Source: Undaria pinnatifida
Taxonomy: Eukaryota > Sar > Phaeophyceae > Laminariales > Alariaceae
DNA length: 64,000 nt
Assembly: GCA_012845835.1 (NCBI GenBank)
Contig: JABAKD010000008.1
Coordinates: 8,855,709-8,919,708 of the forward strand
Direction: 5' to 3'
The notes beneath the pieces are model-generated. The model ran no database searches. It saw nothing but the letters and a program-made list of their open reading frames with translations, and was not told where the DNA came from. The first letter of the stretch is position 1; each line of letters starts with the position of its first letter. Below, piece by piece: positions 11,001 through 21,300 of this stretch. The translations under genes and the position numbers were made by a program.

Positions 11001-14000
11001 AACCTAGCTCTCCACTCCGCCTTCTTGCCATCCGCATCTCTAGAAAACTCCTTCGGCAGAACACACCATACCGCTCGCATCTCCACTAGGTCCATGCCTT
11101 CCAACTGCGTAAACGCCGCGGCCCCCTCACCGGAAAGAAAGTTCGCGCCTGCGATATCTTCCGGGGAGCTCACCAGCCAGTGCAGGGGCCGACACTCTCG
11201 CAGCCGGACGCAAAGATCCGACGGGTAAAAAACACCGCCACCCTTATGACCCACCCCTTTACCATTCTCCGCCGTTGCCGTGGCTGCCTTGACTTTCACT
11301 GCCCCTTCCTCTACGGATTTTTCACCCCCCTCCACCACCTCTGCCTTCGGTGCCCTTTCCACCATCTCTGTCCCCACCGCCGCCGCCGCCTGAATATCCC
11401 CCGCGTTCATATCCCACACAGCTTCCGGCAACAGCGCGCGCATCTCCCGGAGGGCGGCAACGTTCGCCTCCCGGTTATCCTCGCTCCAAGCCATCTCCCG
11501 TGCGGCCTCCTCCGCGGCAAACTCTGGCGCCTCCGCTCGCCGCTGCTGCCACGACTCCATCTGCCCCACAGCCCCCTCCACCCTCCTCCCCAGCGCGCAG
11601 AGCTCCCGCCTCACCCCCTCCGCACGCGCGGCCAGCGCCGCCGCCTCCGCGGACACCTCCTCCACCACCGCCGCTCTGTCCAACTCTGTGCCCGTGCTAG
11701 CCGTCGCCTCCACCGCGGCCGCTAACCTGGCCATGCGCTGCCCCGCCGCCCTCACCTCGACCGCCGCCACGGCTGCTGGGAAAACCACACCCGCAGCCCC
11801 ACCTACCCCTCCACGCGAAGCAGTAGCAGCACCCCACAGCATTCGAAACAGGACGGGGACAAGGTAGGCATTTTTTTTAATGCAAAACAACACATGCTAC
11901 TAATAGTACTAACAGACACATGCTACTAATAGTACTGATAGACAAATGCTACTAATAATACTAATAGACACATGCTACTAATTGTACTATTAATAGCCAC
12001 ATGCTACTAATAGTACTAGTAATAGACACATACCGCTAATATAGTACTAACAGACACATGCTACTAATAGCACTAATAGACACATGCTACTAATGGTTAT
12101 AATAATAGTGTAACATGCTGCCAATACTACAAGCAGTGTACGATAGAGGCGCCTCATTTTTTTCCTGAGGTTCCGCTCACTTGAGGCTTAGCTATAGTAC
12201 CCTTAACCATGTCGTGGACCCAAACACCAATTTTGAGACAAAAAATGAAACCACAATCCGATGAAAAATCCCATATGGCCTAGGGCCTCTACGAGGTGTT
12301 CCATAAAACGAACATTATAGCAAAAAAACAACGAAAATGCTGAAGAAAAATGAAACTGCACTTCGACGAAAAATCCCATGGCCTCGGGCCTAGGTGTTGT
12401 ATAAAACGAATTTTACAGAAACAAAGCAACAAAAACAAAAAAAATGCCGACGATATTGGGCGAAGAAGCCGCGTCAATCAGCAAAAAAAAAAAGATTGCC
12501 CAAAAGTTCAACCTCTATCGTGGCAGGCATCGAAAAAAAAAAAACAGTGAGCGCCCAAATGTTGGAGATGTCTCTAATAGGACTGGGAGCGGTGATCAGT
12601 CTCGAAAGGGAGGCGTGGAACACGCTCAAATGACTGGGGCAAGCTACAAATGAGTACCCCCTCCCCTCACCTCGAGCGGGCTCTTCAAGCGCTACCACCA
12701 CGGCGTCAGAGGAAGACCGGAGGCGGGACAGGGCTCGGTCGTCCAGGTTCCCTCCCTTGACCACCCGCGAGATTGCCGCGGCGAAAGCTGACGTGGCCGC
12801 GTCACCGCCGACGCCCCTGCCGGTCAGTCGGGCGTGGGCGACTTGCAGCTGGCCCTGGCGGAAGGGATAGACATCGTTTGGTTTGGTTAGCGGGGCGAAA
12901 GACACCGTGTGATTTTTGTTGGCGTGGGGAACAGGCACCGATTTATATGATAAGCGTGGGGGAGAGACACCGTTTGTCATTATTGGCGGGGGGGGCAGAC
13001 GCCGTTTGATATCATTACCGGGGGGGGAAATGCACCGTGTGATTTGATTGGCGGAGGGGGACAGTCACCGTGTGATTTAATTGGCGGAGGGGGACAGTCA
13101 TCGTGTGATTTGATTGGCGGAGGGGGACAGTCACCGTTTAGTTTGATCGCGGGGGGGGGCAGACACCGCTTGATTTGGTGGGTGGATGAGGCGAGACAGT
13201 GCGGCGCGGACAGAGGAAAAAATGGAAAAGGAAATGCGGGGAGGGGAAAAAGTGGAGGGGGCGCGTTTGTGGTAGCTCAGGTTCGTCTTACCACGGCGCG
13301 GGAAGAGTTAAAAAGAGAAGGGAAGCAGGTGGAGAGGCCACAACATTTACCGGGGGCATCGTACTCTGCCACTAGATGTGTATCGCTTATGCCCTATATT
13401 AGACCCCACCTGACGCCACAGGAGTCTCTCATACGTCGATTCCGCCTTCTCTAGAGCGGCCGAAGCGATGCGATAGGCATTCGCCTCCGGTTTCGCGGTC
13501 TCCATACGCCACGTCAACTCCTCGTCAGACAGGCCCGCCGCCACCTTCAGCAACGCCACCTTATCGGGGGAGGGGAGGGGGGAGGGGGAGGGAAGCGCGA
13601 GCTCGTAAAAGCGAAGCCAACACTAAACAGAAGGGAAAGTGAACGAGAAAGCAGCGATGAAGATAATACAAAATAATGTGAAGGAGATATAATGGGAGCG
13701 TGAAGAGAAAAGGGAAGGGGAAAGGCAAAGGGGGTGGGGGGGGAGGTGAATGGGAAGGGCGAAAGGGAAGTTGAAGGGAGAGAAAGGGAACATGAACGGA
13801 AATTAATAAGAAATAAATGAAAAATAACGGGGAAGGTGCAGGGCTAAAGGAAAACCAAGAGGCAAAAAGGGGAGGGGAAGCGCCCAACGGGAGGGGAAGC
13901 GCCCAACATGCTTCAAGTACCATGCTATCAGATTACAGAAACGGCAACGTCTGAAATAGCGCGGTCGCAAAGCTACGGGAAGGAGCAACGTAACGCCGGG

Positions 14001-17000
14001 GGTTTCGACGGGGGAGAAGGGAGGAGAGGACGCGAGGCGCAAAAGGCAAAGCGCCCTCCGTTTTCGACTTACCTCATGATGTATCCTCAACTTTGTTCCC
14101 TTGAGTTTGAGATATTTAATAAGACCTCCTCATATTCCAACCCCCATTATTTCCACGGCAGGCTTCCGGCCTAGACCAAGACCTACAAATGCCAACAACA
14201 CCGATTATCACAATACAACCTTCATCCCCGGATGAGCCCAACCCTACCATCACTACCAGCTTAACTCCACGATAAGCCCAACTCAACATCCCCTCCACAG
14301 AAGCATTCAAAGGGGGGTGGTGCACCTACCTGCTCCTGCAGCGTCTCCACGTTTTCGCCGCCCGCCCCGCCTCCGCCACCACCGCCCCCGCCCCGTGCAA
14401 GCTTGGCCATAATTGACGCTGCCGCCACGTCATCCTCTTTCCTTCCTCCGGCCCTGCCGCCTGCCGCACCTTCGCCACCCGCCGTGCCACCGGCTCCTCT
14501 CACACCCAAAGCGCCAGCAGATTTTTCAGACCGGAGCCGTCCGTGCCACGACGGCGGTTCCGCGGGGCAGGTCACCTTCGCCGCGGCAGCCGCCGTTAGC
14601 GCCGCTGCTCCTTTCCCTCTGCTTCTGCTACTACTTTTACCACAACTACTACCGGTACCACCGCTGCCTCCGCCACCGCCGCGGCTGGCGGTAGTACCAC
14701 TACTAAAGCCAACGCCTCGCCTTGTCGCAAATGGCGCCACGGGCGCCGGAGGGCGCATGCGGAAGCCAGCTGCACTACCAAACCCGATGTCGCCCGGGCG
14801 CGCTGTCAGCGGACGCAAAGCAGCAGGTAGAGCCGATGGCGAGCCGGCGTTCGCCGATAAGCGTTTACCACTACCTCTGTTGCTCGCGGGGGCAATAACG
14901 ATCCGCTTATCGATGTTCTTGGGCACAGCGATGTCGTGTGCGCGGGACACGGTGCACGGGGCTGCGACCACCTCAACCTGTAGTTTGGCGTCGACAATCA
15001 GATAGCGGTGCAAATATTTTCGGCTGGCGCGTTCAGATAGGTACCAAGCACCATGGATTTGAGAGCTGCAGCCTTCAGCAGCTAGACAGTGATGATCTGG
15101 GCATGTGGGTGATACGCTAATTGATGCCCGACATGGAAGAGCTTGACACGCAGCAAAGCTTCCGAGTATCGCGCGTATCTCTACACCGCCATTTCCCTGC
15201 TAAGAAGATACACGCACATACAAGAAAAGCGCATGGCCCGCTTGCGAAAGCCAACAGCCACTCTCGTTGGATTTCCTCTTCGAGGCGAACATAGAGTCAA
15301 GTTCAGGAACCAGGGACGCATCTATCTCACAAGAATAATTGAAATCGACTCTGTCGTGTTGTCCCCGGCTCACCGCATTACCCCGAGGAAATACCACGGG
15401 ACCTTCCCCGCACCCGCGGCCCCTCTTCGGCATCGAGTCGCTGTCGGTAACGGGCACGTACTTCATTATCGCGGCCGCAGTCTTTCCGAACTCTCGATAC
15501 GCCCCCAGCTTCCGCTTGCCCAGGGAAGGCGGCGGCGCTCCAATCGGATCTGCGGAGAGACAATGAAACCGACAACGTTTTTCTTTTACTTAACGGTTAC
15601 TGGCAGGTGTTAGTTAGGTGGTGGCAGACACGTGCGGTGCCTGCATTGCGTTATACGCCCAAAAATAAACACAACGGGAACGTTTGCGTGATACTTTTAT
15701 GCTCACCTTGGAAAAGGCACGCGCCGAGCCTCTTGCGTCTAGAATCTGTCACGCGGCAGTCCCGCTTCGCCCGCCTTATCACCCTCGGCCCCTTCCCGTT
15801 GCTCCAAGCTCCTCCTCCGGCTCCCCCTCCTCGACCCCCGGTCTGCTTCGTCGCGAACGCGGCGCGCTTGCCGAGAATGCGCGCCCTCGCCGCCCTCTGC
15901 ATGATTACCTTTTTTTTCTCTCTCTGCAATCGTACGAGCATAACAGTACGTCAACGGTGGCAAAAAACACGGGGAAAGGGAAAGGAAAAGGGAAAGAGGA
16001 AGGGAAGGGGAAAGGGAAAAGGAAGGAAAAGGGAGATGAAAAAAGGAAGAATAAAGGGTCAGGAGGGTGTCCGCAGACTCTGCGCGAGTCATGGACTGCG
16101 TTTGCGAGAACTTTCACACTGGCCTTGCTGGTATCTTCATACGTGAAATAGTCGACCTCGTTGGTAAGAGCTCCAAGCCCCCTACCATATCATCAACAAT
16201 ACCTGCAACCGGTACAGTTTACCTGGTATATGTCTGGTAGACCGCCTCTGTTGCAGACTCTCCAGAGTACAATACCGGCTTCTCAGAAGAAACCTGAAAT
16301 TGGGCTTAGGCCATCTCTTATCTCACCGTTTCTGGACTACGAACTCGTGCGAGTGTACGTAGTCGAGCGATCGCCGTTGTTGATTATTTTCCGCGATAAC
16401 TTTGTTAGCCCCCCCCCCTGTAAGTTCAGGTTTCATTATAAGGGTCGTCTATCCGATTCTGCCCGTCTGGTTCTGCGAGGTCGAACATCCAATTCGTTTT
16501 CGGATTCTGATACGCTATTATAAGAGATGGCCCCAGGATGACTTTCTTCTCCTGGGCGCGCGCGAAAAACATACGATTTTGCACTCTCTTTTTTCGGTCC
16601 TAGAGAACACGTTTTGCCTAGTAGTGCACACGCGTTTTCCACACGCACGATATGCTATCTTACCGTACGCGTTTGATACCGGTACGGTACCCGTCTAATT
16701 TGTACTACTACTGCGCCAAGAGCGCACCTGAACCACGAGTACTGAGCACTGACTGTGGCTCTACTACGTATTAATACTGTGTTTGTGTACTGCTGTCTTT
16801 ATTATACGAGTACCTCACTGCTGTTCCTATAATAATTCAGCAGAGGGCAGCATCTGATACTACAAGTTCTACAGCAGCAGCTACCTACCGGGACAGAGTC
16901 TAATATATTATCGAAATGCAAACACACTCTAGCTGTGAGATCGGATGTACCAGGTATACGCTTCATGAACTTGGACGCGCGCATTATTTCCATGTTTCAT

Positions 17001-17421
17001 GCTTCTATTCTACACAGCACCACCGTTATACTACGGTAGTACTAGTACGGGGGGCGAGCCTCACCTCCTCCCACGCTGGCTCATTTCCGTTGTTCCAGCT
17101 TGGCTTCCTCGACGACGATGCCGCCGCACCAGCCGTTGCGCGTTGCCTCCTCCTGCTACCGGGTTCGGCTACCGCCGCCGTGGCCGCCTTCCCTCTCCCT
17201 TTCCCTCGCGGCAGCTTCGCGCCAGTATCATCCCGGGAGTCCGGCGCTCCTCTCGATTCTCCAGCGCCGAACACAAACTCGGGAGATCGTCCACCACCGC
17301 CTCTGCCAGCTATTTTTGCGAGTGGTACCTGAGGCTTATGGTGGTGGTGCCCTGCAGCAGCTTTATCACCTCCCCTGGCAGTCGGCATGGTGGTGGTGGC
17401 ACTGGATGATCTCATAGCAGT

Positions 17422-17460
<39 letters not shown>

Positions 17461-18306
17461 GGACTTGCGCGGCGTAATTTTCACTGATGAGCTTTTTTTC
17501 TTGGCAACGTGTCGTCCTGCTGCTGTTCCTGCTGCTGCCGACATCGACGGCGCGGCGTACAGGGTGTTGGGGTCGCGACGACCTAGGACACGCCGCGGGG
17601 CTGTCTTTTTCGTTTTCGCCAGCGGCATCGTCTTCTTAGCAGGAGGAGCAAGGAGCTCCGGCGGGGGTGATGGTGACGGCTGCGTGGCAAGGTGGACCTT
17701 CACTCGAAGAACCACCCTGGAAGCACCGCGAAAATCGTCAGGATCGAAGGTCGATGGGAGAAGGTCTATCAAGTCTCCCTCGGCATCGCGGTACTGCAGC
17801 GACACGAGAGACGACTCTTTGGCACTGGGAAGCGATCGCAACAGAGCTTCTGTTTGCGCTTTCAGTGCCTGGAAGGATGTGAAGTGCAGCCTCGGCGCAA
17901 GGGTGATCTCTTCCCCTACGTCCTGCGAATGCCCGATGATGGTGAGCTTGGTTTTGACCAACTTCGAGACAGGATGATGTTCCACGGTGATGCTCTTCGT
18001 TGCAACAGGAAAAGGCGCCGGAGAAGCTGCCATCGCAGGCTTCTCCATGGCGGCGTCAATTTTCACCTTTCGTTCCTTGAAGAGGTTGGTGTGGGTGGTG
18101 TTCTCGAAGCAAGAGCGAGGCCAAGTTGGACTGCGAGTGCCGTCGGCTTGGTTAAAACGAAAAACACCAACCGTCGAAGAATCAACGCCTACGAAAATAC
18201 TACAAACTCCGACATATGAAACCGTATTTTTTTCATGTTTTAAAAACGAGAACCGAGAACCGAGCGATTCCGTGTCTTCAAATTCGATTCCATGTTGCGC
18301 CATCAT
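8050..18306 (-). CDS. Nine-exon PB1-like / coiled-coil / Pro-rich protein of unknown function (gene D)
   Basis: Exons in order: 18306-17065, 15923-15707, 15549-15374, 14977-14330, 13559-13410, 12854-12671, 11775-10944, 10159-9796, 9399-8050 (TAG). All introns are GT-AG and all eight junctions keep phase, giving 1720 residues from ATG at 18306. Residues about 116-206 look like a PB1 domain: a Lys in strand 1 (KTKLTI) and an acidic OPCA-type segment (QYRDAEGDLIDL). A basic, Ala-rich tail with 13 Ala from a CAG run follows. Residues 415-760 are basic then Gly/Ser-rich. Residues 760-1150 hold coiled-coil segments and a compact block at about 1055-1142 (CRPLHWLVSSPEDIAGANFL, DLVEMRAVWCVLP). Exon 8 is strongly coiled coil. 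Exon 9 has a run of five prolines and two FLDEL(K/R)AR motifs at about 1616 and 1705, reminiscent of WH2 helices but lacking a clear LKKT. The join of exon 1 to 2 is least certain; a small extra exon near 16156 is possible. I cannot name the family. Confidence 0.72.
11889..12110. repeat. Minisatellite, about 30-bp unit, in intron 6 of gene D
   Basis: About eight imperfect tandem copies of a unit of the form ACACATGCTACTAATAGTAC followed by TAATAG. Copies vary by small indels. There are no unique spacers, so this is not a CRISPR-like array. Confidence 0.93.
12138..12530. mobile_element. MITE-like element with CGATAGAGG termini (intron 6 of gene D)
   Basis: About 390 bp bounded by inverted ends: ACGATAGAGG near 12140 and CCTCTATCGT near 12515. 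The interior carries two similar blocks around AAAATCCCATATGGCC / AAAATCCCATGGCC. The ends match the perfect-TIR element at 31081-31315, so both belong to one family. No open frame suggests a transposase. Confidence 0.65.
12545..12660 (-). repeat. Dispersed repeat R3, copy 2
   Basis: Diverged reverse-complement match to 2105-2230. It follows the MITE-like element directly and ends just before the donor of gene D exon 6. Confidence 0.65.
12895..13180. repeat. 33-bp minisatellite in intron 5 of gene D
   Basis: Tandem units of about 33 bp with core CACCGTGTGATTTGATTGGC then a G-rich tail and ACAGT. Three central copies at about 13028-13135 are almost identical; outer copies are degraded. It lies within the 555-bp intron between exons 5 and 6. 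Confidence 0.92.
17417..17459 (-). repeat. Coding CAG/CTG repeat giving a poly-Ala run
   Basis: About 14 AGC-phase triplets on the plus strand, read on minus as consecutive Ala codons in exon 1 of gene D (residues about 284-295). The frame remains open through the array. Confidence 0.95.
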
Positions 18307-18394
18307 CTCAACGCAACCCCTCTCAGCGCAAACGCTAACTAACTAACAGACAAAAAGTGCCTCTGCTTGAGCACTAACCACGGGGCGTTAAGGT
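18307..18394. promoter_or_regulatory. Possible shared promoter between divergent genes D and E
   Basis: Only 88 bp separate the ATG of gene D (minus, 18306) from the ATG of the putative first exon of gene E (plus, 18395). If both starts are right, this interval plus the 5' UTRs is a bidirectional promoter. I see no clear TATA box; a CTAACTAACTAACAG run lies in the middle. Confidence 0.3.
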
Positions 18395-21300
18395 ATGGCA
18401 CCGGGCTGCGCAAAGAGGCCGCAAACAACACCTCCTTGGGGGCTGTCTGAGCCGCACGTGTCGGAAATCGACAGGCGGAGGAGCACGACGTCGCGGCCGT
18501 CGACTCGCACAGAAATGCTCCGAACAAGGCGACAAGACCTTCTACGTTCGCTCGCACGCGACCACCTTGACTTATCAAGAACCAGCAGGGATAGGGTGAC
18601 GCCGTGGTGGGGCGAGGGGGTGGACTGGTGGACGCTTGCGGAGGGCTACAGAGAGAATGCCATGGAAACCATGTCAAAGTGAGAGTCGAGTAAAACAGCA
18701 ATATACACTGGGTTGACGGAAAATAGTTGTTTAATACCTGGTATGTATCAGGTATGCCAGAGGGATGATAATAAAATGTACCCGGTAATTGGTAGGTGGG
18801 CCCGTAGGGAGTGGATGGGTGGGATGCATCATAGCTATCGAAAACATTCGCGGGGGAATATCAGTGGGAAATTGCCAGCGCTGACACAAAGCTGCGTCTT
18901 TTTGTTCCGTTGTGTTTCTGGCCAACTTTTGTTCGACACATCCACAACGACAGCTCTCCAAGGTTTCAGCGATACATGAGCAAACGAGATAGAAGGCGGC
19001 ACGCAGAGCGTCCTGATCCGTACAGCACACATGAGGTGAGATCAACATTTGACAACCCGGCGCTGTTAAAATAACAATAACGGTACGAACAGCCGAGAGT
19101 ACTCCCTCCGCGCACCAGGTCATTTGATCGTGTCAAAGGCAGCTCGCTCCATTAGCGCGGGGTGTGGTGGCTACCCGAAAATCTAAAAAACAAGTACCAT
19201 TTCGCACCGCACGCGCGATCAGCGCCCCTTTGACTCCATCCCGCAAGCCCACAAGCCACATACCGGTATTCAGCCCCTGCCACAGACAACTTGGCGCACC
19301 GATAGTACTCTTCAATCTGTCGTGCGCCAGTTTAGCTGGGGGGGGAAAAAATGCGGTGGGCACAAACTCGAGGATAGGGAATTCGACGCCTACCTGGTGC
19401 TGACCGATAGACGAATACCGATCAACTTGAAAGGCGTACAAAGCGATCATGATGCTGTGTGGATGTTAAGGTGTTTCGAAGTTGGGATTTCTTATCTACT
19501 AAATAACGTAATAATGTGGTTCCATCAAGGGAGCCCCCCGAAGTACGGGGGATACATACAGGTAGCTCTGTGTGAATCGCTCACGACAAAAAAAGTGCTG
19601 TTTCAGCTAAAACCTCGGCACTCCGTGTCCCAGGGTTATGACAGTTAGTTGCGGAGGGTTCCAGGTTGCCCGGTAAAGATATATATGATCAAGGGCTCCG
19701 CTTCGCGGGCGGATGACGCCGCACGCTACGCTCGCGCAAGGAAGAATACAACGAAATGTGAAGGGGGCAGGAAGAAGAGGCCTATAGTTTGGTGCAATTA
19801 GCGATTTGATAATGTCAAGAGCTACTTGGGCAGAGCTGATTGCCCTGTGTGTGCTGTGCTGTGTGCTCGCTGTCGATGACACGTTCTAATCGGCAGTACG
19901 GGTGTCATTTGCAAAAGAAAAAGATGAAGAGGACCGAAAGAGGACTATTAATAATAAAAATGAAGAAAAATCGAAAGAGTCGAATACATAGCAGCAGTAC
20001 ACACGTACATACCGTCGCATGCTTTGATGCTTCGAGGACTGGGTACACTGTGTACTGCTGTGCTGTTCTGTCATGGTACGAGTAATGCATGCTCGCGACG
20101 GCAAAAAGTATACCAGGTAGGTATTTTTTCACAATCTTTCCCATCTGACAATGCGCAAGCATGAGCTTCTTCGTCTTGGATCACTCGCAACAATCCCCGA
20201 GAGAAGAAAAGCCAAGGGAAACCGACACATGCAACGGCAAAAGAGGTGCATTTTTGTTCTGTTGAGCCCCCTAAGTTGAACAGCTCCACCAAAAAAACAG
20301 CCGATTCTTGAGAAAAGCAAACGTTCTACCCCATGAACAATCCCAAAGCCTAGGTAAACAACGAAATATGTTGCAAAAACAAGGGTGAAAGTTCCGACAA
20401 TATTGAGTTAAAGTGCCCCGTCGTTCAGAAATCGGTTTATTAGAAAGCCTTTATCTCTATCGTGCCACGCTTCAACCAAAACAGGAAACCTAAGCACGAA
20501 TTTTACTTCTGCGATGTTTTCGGTATACCAGGTTCGAATCAAGGGGGCGTCGAAGCCGTTCGCCGACAAAATCTCGGCCTCGAACCCTCCACCCAAAACG
20601 GCGGAGGCGTATTATGCTCCGAAGCGGACGATCAAACACTTCACCGACGAGATATTCGCGTGGGAGGCACGACTGAAGTTCCAAGAATACATCGACGATC
20701 TCATCAAAAACAAGGTGCAGCGTGAAGTTGAAATTGTACGTTTCGACGGTTGATTTGCGCACTCTCTCCAAGGTACGACTTGTATTAATACTTCACGTTG
20801 GGCTATCCGTCACGTCCTACTGACCAGGATACTTTTGTATTGATCTTAACTCAATCCCTGTGGGACTTGAGAGGGGAAAAGCGTGGGGGGAAAAAACTGA
20901 ACGATTACAGCATCGACCGCACGATGAAAGCAGTCCGGACTGTCCGGGTAAAGGATTCATCCAAACTGCATCCAATGTAAGGGACTCCCGTGCGACACGC
21001 GTGCGGCATAGTGTTACTAACTGCTGCTGCTGCACGCTCTTCGTAGACGCTTGATAAAAAAAATCGCTATCGTTTTTTGGTTGTTGTCGCTGTAGTACTT
21101 GTGTTCCAAAAGTGTTAAACGAAAACTAGCGTGTATCAGGGCTGGACGTCGTCACTTCCCGCAGTTTGGGTGGAGAGGGTTTCCACTGGCCTACACTTGG
21201 CTCCGCTCATGGTGGTCGATGCTATTTTGGCATTTTCCGAAATCGAAATCTTTTTTAAATAGATTGTCGGTGCCACCTCTATTGATTGATATCAAAATCA

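Noticed and set aside
11889-13180. Possible CRISPR-like arrays
   Set aside because: The units are directly tandem with no unique spacers, and the setting is eukaryotic introns.
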